Part shown: in pieces, positions 23,360-31,075 of the stretch | How positions within the stretch are numbered: position 1 is the first letter of the stretch | Layout of the letters: each line of letters opens with the position of its first letter | From: Chloroflexota bacterium | GTDB lineage: Bacteria > Chloroflexota > Anaerolineae > Promineifilales > Promineifilaceae | DNA: 41,946 bases | Assembly: GCA_022616275.1 (NCBI GenBank) | Contig: JAKEFB010000143.1 | Location: forward strand, 1 to 41,946 | Direction: 5' to 3' | The notes under the pieces: generated by a model | The model's input: only the letters and a program-made list of their open reading frames with translations | Databases searched by the model: none | Told to the model about the DNA's origin: nothing | Made by a program: the position numbers and the translations under genes

Positions 23360-26300
23360 GTGCAACAGCTACACCTGGCCCTGTTGGGCACGTTCCATCT
23401 AATGACAACCGGCGGCGCCACTATCTCCCTGGCGACGGACAAGGTGCGTGGCTTGCTGGCTTACCTGGCGGTGGAAGCGGATCGCCCCCACCGGCGGGAA
23501 GCTTTGGCCGGGCTGTTCTGGCCGGATATGCCCGATCAGCAGGCGCGCAGTAATTTGCGCCTGTCTTTACACCGGTTACGGCAGGCGGTAGATGAGATTG
23601 TGCCCGGCGTGAGTGACACCATGCTCACGGTGAACCGGGATGTGGTGCAGTTACACACGGCCGGGCTGGCGCGGGATCATCAGCTTTTCCAACAGGCCCT
23701 GTTGGCCTGTGATAGACACGATCACCCGGAACTGGAAAGCTGCGCGGAATGTTTACAGCAATTGGAAACCGCGGCCGCGCTCTATCGCGGTGAATTTCTG
23801 GCCGGGTTTTCCCTCGATGAGGGCGAGACGTTCGAGGATTGGCTACTGGTGCAACGAGAGTTCTTGCAGCAAAAAGCGTTGCTGGCCCTGCATACCTTGA
23901 CCGATATGCAGGCCGGACGGGGCGACGTCGAAGCCGCTCTTCATTATGCCCAACGCCAGATGGCCCTCGATCCGTTTTATGAACCGGCCTACCAGCAGGC
24001 GATGCGCGTCCAGGCCTTACACGGTCTGCGGCCGCAAGCCCTCGCCCTTTACGAACAATGCCGGCAACTCCTCGCCGATGAGCTGGGTGTGGAACCTGCC
24101 CCAGAAACGACCCATCTCTGGCAACAGATCAAAGATGGGAGTTTACAGTCCATTCCGGCCCGCCCCGCCCAAACCGAAATCCACCATTTCCCCACGCCGC
24201 TTACTCCCTTTATTGGTCGCCAGCGCGAACTGAACGAGATCGTGACCACCCTGGCCAACCCGGCCTGCCGTGTGCTCACCTTGCTGGGGCCGGGGGGCAT
24301 GGGCAAAACGCGACTCAGCCTGCAAGTTGGGCATCAGCTTGCCGGCGGCACCAGGCTGTATCGCGATGGCGTCTATTTCATCCCCTTAGCTACCGTCACC
24401 GAAGAGGACCTGCTGGTGACAACCATCGCCCAGCGGTTAGGGTTGCGCCTGGAAGAGCAGACCAGCCCTCGCCACCAATTGCTGGCCTATCTGCGCGACA
24501 AAGAGATGCTCCTGGTCTGTGACAACTTTGAGCAAATCGTCAGCGGTGCCCCTTTCGTGGCCGAAATGGTGGCGACTGCCCCCCAGGTACAAATTTTGCT
24601 GACCTCTCGCGAACCGCTCAACATCCAGGCCGAGTGGCGGCAACTGATTCGGGGGCTGGATGTGACCGGGGAAAGTTCGGAAGCGGTGGAACTGTTCCAG
24701 CGTAGCGCCCGGCGCATGGTTCCCAATTTCCAACTGCGACCCGGTGATGGGGCGACGGTGCTGGAACTGAGCCGGCTGGTGGATGGGATGCCGCTGGCGC
24801 TGGAGATCGCGGCCGCCTGGGTGCGGGTCATGGAACCGGCGGCCATCTTGCGCGAAACCAAAAAGAGCCTCGATTTCCTGGCTTCTCCTTTACAAGATAT
24901 GCCCGAACGGCACCAGAGCGTGCGGGCGGTGCTGGCCCAAACGTGGCAACTGCTGGCTACTCATCTACAAGGGGTTCTGGCCCGTATGGCCCTGTTCCCG
25001 GCCGGGTTTACCCTGGAAGCGGCGCTGGCCATTCTGCCCGACGTGACCATGCTGGACATCGCCACCCTGCTCGATAAATCGCTCCTGCACAGGCTTCCCC
25101 AGGGGCGGTACGAAATGCACGAACTGTTACGCCAGTTTGCCCTTGGCCAACCCCAACCCCAGCGGTACAGTTTTCAGGAGAGGTATAGCCATTACTACCT
25201 GAGCTTGATGGGACAGCAGGCGGAAACTTTACGTGGCCGCCATCCTCAATCCGCCATCACCATCACCCAGGCTGAATTAGAACACATCCGCCAGGCCTGG
25301 CAATGGGCCGTGGAGCAGCAACAGGTGGACCTGCTTCGCGCGGCCATGTCCGGGCTGGCCCGTTTCTACCATCTGGCCGGGCTATTCCAGGAGGCCCAAC
25401 AACGGTTACTGGCGACCATTCAGGCGGTACAATCCTGGCCTGTCGCCCCCGGAGCCACTTTGTTGCTCTGTGAACTGCACGCCGGGGCTTCCGATTTTCT
25501 GGGCCAGAGCGGGCAATATGAAGCCGCTATCCGGCACGCCCAGGCGGCCCGGCAACTGGCTGAATCGGCGGCGGCGGCCGACCTGCTGGCCCAGACGTAC
25601 ACTCTGGAAGGGGAATGGCGCCGCCATCTGAGCCAGTTTGACGAGGCCAAAAAGGCTTTAGCGCAGGCGTTGCACTTTTATACCGCCCCTGCCCCCACTG
25701 GCGAGGTGGCCCACGTTCTGAACGAGATTGGTTTTGTCCACCTGAAACAGAGCCAGTACACGGCCGCGCTGACCGTTTTTGCCCGGGCCCGGCAAATTTA
25801 CGAAGCGGTCGGCGATCAAACCGAAATATCAACCACGCTGGGAAACATCGGTTATGTGTATCAGCTCAAGGCTGAGTATCCCCAGGCCCTGGATCATCTA
25901 CGCCAGGCGCTGGCTATCGCCGAGACCATCGGTTACAAGCAGGGCATCGTCAAACATACCCTGGGGCTGGGCACTGTTTACCTGGATCAGGGTGACATCG
26001 CGGCCGCGCGCAAGGCCTATGAAAAAACCTTACAAATGGCTCAGGGGTTGGGGTACGTGCGGGGCATCATCAACAGCCTGATCCAGATGGGTAGCACTTA
26101 CGTCAGCAAGGGGCAACTTCAAGAAGCCGGGCAATGGTTTCAGAAAGCCAGAACACAGGCAGAAGCGGCCGGTTTGCGCGATTTGATCGCCCTGGCGATT
26201 GGTAAACAGGCCACCATTCTGGCCTTGCACGGTGAGAATCAGGCCGCCATCGCCCATTACGAACAGGCCATTCAGTTGTGCCGGGAACTCAACGATCAAG

Positions 26301-27160
26301 CCGAATTAGCCCGGAATTTGAGTCACCTGGGCAATATCTATTTGCGCCTGGGCGATCCCGAGCAGGCGTGCCAGCATTTTGAGGCTGGCCTGGCCGTGGC
26401 CCAGACTACGGGAGCGCAGCAGATCGTTGCCAACACCATGCTGGCGCTCGGCAATGCTTATAAGCGACTGGGGCAATATGATCGGGCCTTAGCCTATTAC
26501 CAGCAATTGCTTACCCTCAGCCAGACACTGGGGCTTCAACCCAGCATCGCCAATAGTATCGGTTCCATCGGGCTCGTTCATTTTGAACAAGGCAACTATG
26601 AAGCGGCGCGGCAGGCCTATGAGCAGGCCTTGCAGCTAAACCAGGAATTGGGGAAAGCGTTATCAGAAGGGCTCTGGTGGCTGAACATCGGACAGGTGGA
26701 CATGGTGATGGACCGGTACGAATCCGCTTTACAAAATACACAACAGGCGATCACCCGGTTTCGAGCGTTGGCCAATCAACGCTATACCGCCATGGGGTTG
26801 TTACAACAAGCCCAAATCTTGTTCCGGCAGGGGCAGTCAGAATCGGCCTTTCTGGTGCTGACTGAAGCTTTACAAAGTAGCGAGCCTTTTCAAGAAAAAC
26901 AGGTGCTTTTTGAAGGCTACCTCCTCCGGGCCCGCTTGTGGTCTGCACTTGGCGAACAGGGTAAAGCGCGGGCACAGCTTGATACAATGTTAGGCCACTA
27001 TGGCAGCCCGGCCGAGCAAGCCCAGCTACATTATGATTTATGGCAGTTGACAGGAGACGTGAGCAGCAAAGAGACGGCCACGACGTTATACCAGCAATTA
27101 TTGGCCCAAACGCCCAATCATCAATACCGGCAACATTTAAAGGCCTTATTGGCAGACTGA
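23360..27160 (+). CDS. Large SARP-family regulator (wHTH-BTAD-NB-ARC-TPR)
   Basis: 1266 aa from the GTG at 23360; an ATG at 23252 is in frame but sits in a hairpin before the -10 box. Residues 1-95: OmpR-like winged helix of SARP type (LALLGTFHL, LLAYLAVEADRPHRREALAGLFWP, ARSNLRLSLHRLRQAV). About 100-250: BTAD domain (YEPAYQQAMRVQALHG, LYEQCRQLLADELGVEPAPET). NB-ARC with P-loop GPGGMGKTRLS near 310 and LLVCDNFEQI near 380. From about 640 onward, at least ten TPR-like repeats. This is the AfsR-like STAND architecture: DNA binding gated by ATP and a signal sensed by the repeats. Probable targets are its neighbours (globin and secreted protein). Confidence 0.92.
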   Translation: MQQLHLALLGTFHLMTTGGATISLATDKVRGLLAYLAVEADRPHRREALAGLFWPDMPDQQARSNLRLSLHRLRQAVDEIVPGVSDTMLTVNRDVVQLHTAGLARDHQLFQQALLACDRHDHPELESCAECLQQLETAAALYRGEFLAGFSLDEGETFEDWLLVQREFLQQKALLALHTLTDMQAGRGDVEAALHYAQRQMALDPFYEPAYQQAMRVQALHGLRPQALALYEQCRQLLADELGVEPAPETTHLWQQIKDGSLQSIPARPAQTEIHHFPTPLTPFIGRQRELNEIVTTLANPACRVLTLLGPGGMGKTRLSLQVGHQLAGGTRLYRDGVYFIPLATVTEEDLLVTTIAQRLGLRLEEQTSPRHQLLAYLRDKEMLLVCDNFEQIVSGAPFVAEMVATAPQVQILLTSREPLNIQAEWRQLIRGLDVTGESSEAVELFQRSARRMVPNFQLRPGDGATVLELSRLVDGMPLALEIAAAWVRVMEPAAILRETKKSLDFLASPLQDMPERHQSVRAVLAQTWQLLATHLQGVLARMALFPAGFTLEAALAILPDVTMLDIATLLDKSLLHRLPQGRYEMHELLRQFALGQPQPQRYSFQERYSHYYLSLMGQQAETLRGRHPQSAITITQAELEHIRQAWQWAVEQQQVDLLRAAMSGLARFYHLAGLFQEAQQRLLATIQAVQSWPVAPGATLLLCELHAGASDFLGQSGQYEAAIRHAQAARQLAESAAAADLLAQTYTLEGEWRRHLSQFDEAKKALAQALHFYTAPAPTGEVAHVLNEIGFVHLKQSQYTAALTVFARARQIYEAVGDQTEISTTLGNIGYVYQLKAEYPQALDHLRQALAIAETIGYKQGIVKHTLGLGTVYLDQGDIAAARKAYEKTLQMAQGLGYVRGIINSLIQMGSTYVSKGQLQEAGQWFQKARTQAEAAGLRDLIALAIGKQATILALHGENQAAIAHYEQAIQLCRELNDQAELARNLSHLGNIYLRLGDPEQACQHFEAGLAVAQTTGAQQIVANTMLALGNAYKRLGQYDRALAYYQQLLTLSQTLGLQPSIANSIGSIGLVHFEQGNYEAARQAYEQALQLNQELGKALSEGLWWLNIGQVDMVMDRYESALQNTQQAITRFRALANQRYTAMGLLQQAQILFRQGQSESAFLVLTEALQSSEPFQEKQVLFEGYLLRARLWSALGEQGKARAQLDTMLGHYGSPAEQAQLHYDLWQLTGDVSSKETATTLYQQLLAQTPNHQYRQHLKALLAD

Positions 27161-27168
27161 CCGTTTTC

Positions 27169-27213
27169 GCGAAAAAGCGCCTGTTGGCTCTAAGGCCAAC
27201 AAGCGCTTTTCGC
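27169..27213 (+). terminator. Terminator hairpin after the SARP gene
   Basis: GCGAAAAAGCGCCTGTTGGC pairs with GCCAACAAGCGCTTTTCGC with one mismatch and one bulge, followed by TTTTACC. Lies between convergent genes. Confidence 0.75.
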
Positions 27214-27254
27214 TTTTACCGGTTTACTACCGGCGCTAAACCTGAACGCGGGCC

Positions 27255-28115
27255 TTATCCGGCGCAGGGATCGGCCGCCAGGGGTAGCTCGGCCAACGCC
27301 TCGAAAGAAACGGCCTGGCCCGGGACAGAATCAATAATGTCGAAGAGGACAATGTCGCCACCGCCACCGCCACCTGCCGGCCGCCCCTGGGCGCGACTGT
27401 CGCCCACTGCCTGCCATAAGCCGTTTATTTGCTGGTAGCGCGTGCCGTAAACAACCACGGCCGCTTCCCCGGCCAGGCACAGCGTGGCGCCGCTCTCGAC
27501 CACAATGCGGTCGTCGCTATCCAGTTGGATGGTGCCCACGGCCGGGCCGTCGTTCAAGACCAGCAGGTCGGCCGAGAAATCGTCTAACTGCCCGTCGCCA
27601 TCGGTGTCCACCTGGGCCGCCGGGGCCATCACCCCGGCCACGTACTCCCGTTGCCATTCGCCGCTGGCCATAAAAACAGTGGCACTAGCATCAGTCTGGA
27701 ATTGGAAGTCGGGACCACTACCGCCCCCGGCCGGTTTGGCTTCCACCTGGACGTTGCCGGTTGCCTGCCATTGGCCGTTCACCTTCTGGTAATGGACCCC
27801 GTCCAGCACGGCCTTCTCTTCACTGCTCGTCCACACGATGTGGCCGCTCTGCAGCTTAATCTTGCTATCGCTGTCCAGGAAGATCACGCCGCTGGCGGTG
27901 TTGTCACTGTTGACGGCAAAATCGGCCGAAAAGAAATCGAGGCTGCCATCGCCATCGGTGTCAATTCGTTGCTGAGGGGCATGGATAAAGATCAGTTGCA
28001 GGCCGATAGCCTGGGCCGATTGGGCCAGCCACAAGGCCATGAACACAGCCAGGAGGCTGAGCCAGCGCATCGGCTGGGTCCGGATACGACGAATGAGAGT
28101 ACTCTGCTGAAACAT
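27255..28115 (-). CDS. Secreted protein with two DTDGDG modules
   Basis: 286 aa. Signal peptide: basic start, hydrophobic WLSLLAVFMALWLAQSAQA, cleavage likely after residue 36; M16 is an alternative start, but AAGGAAAA precedes the ATG at 28115. The mature protein has two modules of about 115 residues, each with a calcium-loop motif (DTDGDGSLDFFSADF and DTDGDGQLDDFSADL), then IxLDSDxxIxxxSG, YQxxNGxWQAxG, and a Pro/Gly-rich linker (PAGGGSG, PAGGGGGG). The loops resemble EF-hand/thrombospondin-3 calcium sites. No enzyme motif is seen. Exported, perhaps calcium-dependent binding or structural. A SARP-type operator lies upstream. Confidence 0.82.
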   Translation of the reverse strand: MFQQSTLIRRIRTQPMRWLSLLAVFMALWLAQSAQAIGLQLIFIHAPQQRIDTDGDGSLDFFSADFAVNSDNTASGVIFLDSDSKIKLQSGHIVWTSSEEKAVLDGVHYQKVNGQWQATGNVQVEAKPAGGGSGPDFQFQTDASATVFMASGEWQREYVAGVMAPAAQVDTDGDGQLDDFSADLLVLNDGPAVGTIQLDSDDRIVVESGATLCLAGEAAVVVYGTRYQQINGLWQAVGDSRAQGRPAGGGGGGDIVLFDIIDSVPGQAVSFEALAELPLAADPCAG

Positions 28116-28176
28116 GATAGATTTTCCTTATACTGTGATTTGGTTTGAATGGATACCATCTGTATCCTCACAGTCG

Positions 28177-28221
28177 AGTGTAGCAATCTATCGTTTCAAG
28201 TTCGTTTCAACATCGTTACCC
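28177..28221 (-). promoter_or_regulatory. SARP-type operator and -10 box of the secreted protein gene
   Basis: On the minus strand: a degenerate GTAACGA unit (28219-28213), TTGAAACGA (28210-28202), 2 bp, TTGAAACGA (28199-28191), exactly 8 bp, TACACT (28182-28177). The predicted leader is about 55 nt to the ATG at 28115. Confidence 0.6.
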
Positions 28222-28262
28222 CCACACCCCTACACCCCTACACTTCCACACCCCTACACGCT
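28221..28262. repeat. ACACCCCTAC tandem repeat
   Basis: About four imperfect copies of a CACCCCTACA unit. The end of the run contains the stop codon of the F420-type reductase (28261-28263). Confidence 0.7.
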
Positions 28263-28902
28263 ACAATTCCCCCTCCCGGTGCAACAGGGCAAAGGCAATA
28301 TTGCGCCCCAACCCCTGGACGGCCGCCAGGTGAATCCACAGAATGGCTAACGGCTCCAGGGTGCGGGCCAGCTTCAGCGGGCCGCAGTCTACCACCCCAA
28401 ACCCCAGGTCGCTGGCCAGGCTGGCGACGGTAGCCCTGGCCCCGGCGTCGTCGCCGCAGATGAACATCGTCGCTGGCCGGCCGCCGTAATCGGGGTTGGC
28501 CATATTCTCCGCTCCCGTCGTGTTGAAGGCCTTGACCACCCGGGCGCCGGCCGCCCAGCCGGCCACCTGCTCCCCACCGGAAGTGGTCAGCCCCACGGCC
28601 AGCTCCAGCCCCGGCTTGATTGGATTGGTGCAGTCCACCACCACTTTGCCGGCCAGGTCGCCGGCCGAAGCAATGACGTCCCGGACGGCCGCCCAGGGCG
28701 TGGCCAGGACGACGACCCCGGCCGCAGCCGCCGCCTCGGCTACCGGGGCCGCGCTGGCGTTGGGCCCGGCCGCCGCCACAATCTGCTGGACCTCGTCGCT
28801 ATCCGGCCGGCGCGAGCCAAAGATAACCTGGTGGCCGGCCCGGGCCCAGCCCGTCCCCAACGCCTGCCCCACCCGCCCCGTACCGATAATGGCGATTTTC
28901 AT
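28261..28902 (-). CDS. NADPH-dependent F420-reductase-like oxidoreductase
   Basis: 213 aa. N-terminal Rossmann fold MKIAIIGTGRVGQALG with the GxGxxG motif, FGSRRPDS (NADP-preferring basic residues), VVLATPWAA, VVVDCTNPIKPG, and KAFNTTGAENMANP. This is the NADP-binding, F420-dependent oxidoreductase family. Members in F420-free species act on other substrates, so the cofactor partner is uncertain. It follows the Rrf2 gene on the same strand; the 42-bp gap is filled by a repeat that supplies a GGAG 8 nt before the ATG. Confidence 0.9.
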   Translation of the reverse strand: MKIAIIGTGRVGQALGTGWARAGHQVIFGSRRPDSDEVQQIVAAAGPNASAAPVAEAAAAAGVVVLATPWAAVRDVIASAGDLAGKVVVDCTNPIKPGLELAVGLTTSGGEQVAGWAAGARVVKAFNTTGAENMANPDYGGRPATMFICGDDAGARATVASLASDLGFGVVDCGPLKLARTLEPLAILWIHLAAVQGLGRNIAFALLHREGEL

Positions 28903-28906
28903 CTCG

Positions 28907-28943
28907 CAATCTCCAATCTCTAATCTCCAATCTCTAATCTCCC
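28907..28943. repeat. AATCTCCAATCTCT repeat element (copy 3)
   Basis: Tandem CAATCTCCAATCTCTAATCTCC from directly after the Rrf2 stop (28945-28947) to just before the reductase start. Read on the minus strand it provides the probable GGAG ribosome binding site of the reductase. Confidence 0.8.
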
Positions 28944-28944
28944 C

Positions 28945-29391
28945 TTACCTGCTATAACTGGCATACACCCGCTCCAGCCGCGCCTCAATGGCCTGGACCA
29001 CGTCGGCAATGGTCGTCCGGGCCAGGACTCCTTCCATCGCCCTCTCTGCCCGGTAAAAGACGGCCGACAGGACCGGCTGGATGTTGCTGCCGCATTGGCA
29101 CAGGGGGTTGGGAGTGTTGGGGTGTAGACTGAAGAGGTCGCCCTTTTCGGTGGCCCGGTAGACTTGCAGCAGGGTGATCTCCTCGGCCGGCCGGGCCAGT
29201 TCCGCCCCTCCTTCCGAGCCTAGCAGCGTGTTGACCAGCCCGGCCTCGTTCAGCGCCCCCAGGATGCGGCGAATAACCACCGGGTTGGTATTGACGCTGC
29301 CGGCGATGTAGGTGGAAGGCAACGGCCGTTTCTCCAGAGTTAACAGGGCCAGCGTATGGACGGCCACGGCAAAGCGGCTGCTGGTGCTCAT
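28945..29391 (-). CDS. Rrf2-family transcriptional regulator
   Basis: 148 aa. The winged helix at residues 1-80 shows FAVAVHTLALLTLEKRP, STYIAGSVNTNPVVIRRILGALNEAGLV and LLGSEGGAELARP, as in YwnA-like Rrf2 proteins. The cysteine pair in PNPLCQCGSNIQ (near residue 98) is at the place where YwnA proteins have a PxC motif, and it is not the three-Cys cluster of IscR/NsrR. It probably senses an electrophile or thiol stress and controls itself and the downstream reductase through the operator at 29394-29410. Confidence 0.9.
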   Translation of the reverse strand: MSTSSRFAVAVHTLALLTLEKRPLPSTYIAGSVNTNPVVIRRILGALNEAGLVNTLLGSEGGAELARPAEEITLLQVYRATEKGDLFSLHPNTPNPLCQCGSNIQPVLSAVFYRAERAMEGVLARTTIADVVQAIEARLERVYASYSR

Positions 29392-29393
29392 AA

Positions 29394-29427
29394 GTAACTA
29401 TTTTAGTTACACATTTGCCTTTGTCAA
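29394..29427 (-). promoter_or_regulatory. Rrf2 promoter and operator
   Basis: Minus strand: -35 TTGACA (29427-29422), 16 bp, -10 TAAAAT (29405-29400). Perfect 17-bp palindrome GTAACTA-TTT-TAGTTAC (29394-29410) covers the -10 and ends 2 bp before the ATG, giving a nearly leaderless mRNA and a clear autorepression site. Confidence 0.75.
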
Positions 29428-29443
29428 GCCCGCCTTCACCAGC

Positions 29444-29476
29444 AACCTCCCGGAGGTTGCCAACCTCCGGGAGGTT
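29444..29476. repeat. AACCTCCCGGAGGTT element (copy 3)
   Basis: AACCTCCCGGAGGTT (29444-29458), spacer GCC, then its complement (29462-29476). It lies just upstream of the Rrf2 -35 region, between divergent genes. Confidence 0.85.
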
Positions 29477-29570
29477 CCAGTATCATTTCCTGCTAGAAAC
29501 AGATCCTGTTAGCCTGCAGCCGGGCACACAGACTAGACAGTCTGGGCCACGCTTGTACTGGAGAAATGGA

Positions 29571-29858
29571 ATGGATAAGGGGTCAGCAAAACCGGAGGAG
29601 CTAAAAGTATTTATCACTGTTAAAGAATCTACTTGTGCCGAACACGCCTGCCTCAAGTACAGCGGACGGGTCGGCCGGTCGGCCGCGGCGAAGGATTTTG
29701 ACGAGGCGGCTATCCGGCTGGCCATCATGGCCCACATTCGCCACCGGGAAACGAACTACCATACGCTCCTGGCCAGGGGCTACGAACGCTGGGATGCGCG
29801 GGCAGAAGTCGAGCCGGCCGTCGCCAGAGTCATGGCCCGTTGGGAGCAGCCCCGGTGA
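29571..29858 (+). CDS. DUF2293-like small protein
   Basis: 95 aa from the ATG at 29571, with GGAGAAA about 6-8 nt upstream. The core AAKDFDEAAIRLAIMAHIRHRETNYHTLLARGYERWDARAEV matches the DUF2293 pattern (IRH, then T/Y, LLxxGxxR, AR). Two cysteines near residues 22-26 are not part of that pattern. Function unknown. Its stop overlaps the GTG of the next gene (GTGA), so the two are translationally coupled. Confidence 0.82.
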   Translation: MDKGSAKPEELKVFITVKESTCAEHACLKYSGRVGRSAAAKDFDEAAIRLAIMAHIRHRETNYHTLLARGYERWDARAEVEPAVARVMARWEQPR

Positions 29859-30874
29859 ACGGCAGCAGCCTGGCCGGGCCGCTCATCCGTTTGACCCACC
29901 TGCAAAAGGTGGTGGACCAGTCAACCCTGGTTGACATTGAGTTGCTGGTCGTCGAGGCGGGCGAAATCGCCGCCGTCGTCGGCCTGCGCAACCAGAACAA
30001 GGTCGCCTTGCTGGAACTGCTGGCCGGCCGCTCCCAGCCCACAGCCGGCACAGTCGAAGTGGCCGGCTTGAACCCGGCCGCGGCCCAACCGGAACTGGCC
30101 CGGCGCCTGGGCGTTTTGCTGGCCGACAACGCCCTCTATCCTCGCCTGTCGGTGCGGGAAAACCTGGCCTTTTACGCCCGGCTCTATGGCCTGCCGCCCG
30201 GCCGGGTAGAGGAAGTCCTGGCCCAGGTCGGCCTGGCCGACCGGGCGACGGCGCGGGCCAGCGTCTTATCGCCGGGGCTGGGGCGGCGCCTGGCCTTTGG
30301 CCGGGCCATTTTGCACCGGCCGGTCGTGTTGTTGCTGGTCGAACCCTTTGGCGACTGCGATAATTCCTCGGCCGAGCTGCTGGCCCGGCTGGTCGGCCAA
30401 TGGGCGGTGGATGGCGTGGCCGTTCTCGTCCTGGCCGCCGACGCCGCCACCGTCGCCTCGCTCTGCCGGACCATTCACGTCGCCGAGAACGGCCGCCTCA
30501 GCCGCAGCTACAACCCCGGAGCGGAAGGGCGGGTGGACTTACCCTTCAAGATACCGGCCCGGCTGGAAGATAAGGTCGTCCTGGTCAACCCCGGCGACAT
30601 TCTCTACGCCACCGTCGAGAACGGCCAGTCCTACCTCCAGACGGCCGGCGGCCGGATTCCCACCCACCTGAACCTGTCCGAGCTGGAGGAGCGGCTGGCC
30701 CGTAGCGGCTTCTTCCGCGCCCACCGCAGTTACCTGGTCAATCTGCAGCACGTCAAAGAAGTCATTTCCTACACCCGTGACAGCTTCACCCTCATCCTCG
30801 ACGGCCCCGGCCCGGCCGAAATCCCCCTCAGCAAACACTCCGCCCGCGAACTGCGCGAGCTACTAGGCTACTAA
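29855..30874 (+). CDS. Degenerate ABC ATPase fused to LytTR DNA-binding domain
   Basis: 339 aa from the GTG at 29855 (GGGAG 8 nt upstream). Residues 10-215 align with an ABC cassette, but its key motifs are broken: Walker A place GLRNQNKVA (43-51) lacks GxGK(S/T), the signature reads LSPGLGRRL, and Walker B reads LLLVEPFGDCD without the first Asp. Residues about 240-339 form a LytTR domain: VEDGxxY-like VENGQSYLQT, FFRAHRSYLVNLQHVKEV, IPLSKHSARELRELLG. It is thus a DNA-binding regulator with a non-hydrolysing sensor. It precedes a hydrolase and an ABC exporter and should control them via repeats at 30981-31032. Confidence 0.9.
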   Translation: MNGSSLAGPLIRLTHLQKVVDQSTLVDIELLVVEAGEIAAVVGLRNQNKVALLELLAGRSQPTAGTVEVAGLNPAAAQPELARRLGVLLADNALYPRLSVRENLAFYARLYGLPPGRVEEVLAQVGLADRATARASVLSPGLGRRLAFGRAILHRPVVLLLVEPFGDCDNSSAELLARLVGQWAVDGVAVLVLAADAATVASLCRTIHVAENGRLSRSYNPGAEGRVDLPFKIPARLEDKVVLVNPGDILYATVENGQSYLQTAGGRIPTHLNLSELEERLARSGFFRAHRSYLVNLQHVKEVISYTRDSFTLILDGPGPAEIPLSKHSARELRELLGY

Positions 30875-30881
30875 ACAGTGT

Positions 30882-30975
30882 CACGTATCACGTGTCATAT
30901 GTCAGGTATCGTTGCACTTGATACTTGACAGGACTTTGGCCTTGCCAAAGTCTGACACCTGACACCTGGCACTCC
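30882..30975. repeat. TGACACCTGACAC-type repeat with a hairpin after the LytTR gene
   Basis: Several GTGTCA/TGACAC and GTATC/GATAC units. In the middle is a clean hairpin GACTTTGGC-CTT-GCCAAAGTC (30932-30952). Likely a terminator for the regulator gene. Confidence 0.6.
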
Positions 30976-30980
30976 CCCGC

Positions 30981-31069
30981 GCCATTCAGCCCCCTTTTAC
31001 TGCCATTCGGCCGCCCTATGCGCCTTTCGGCCGGAATTTGCTGCGCCCCGTGGCCGATTCTGCTAGGCT
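30981..31069 (+). promoter_or_regulatory. LytTR-type operator (three direct repeats) and -10 of the hydrolase gene
   Basis: GCCATTCAGCC (30981), GCCATTCGGCC (31002) and GCCTTTCGGCC (31022): periods of 21 and 20 bp. LytTR proteins bind 9-bp direct repeats with 12-bp spacers, the same 21-bp period. Downstream, TAGGCT (31064-31069) ends 6 bp before the ATG at 31076, suggesting a leaderless start. Confidence 0.55.
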
Positions 31070-31075
31070 GTCAGC

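Noticed and set aside
28221-28262. CRISPR-like array
   Set aside because: Units are about 10 bp, imperfect and without spacers; a simple tandem repeat.
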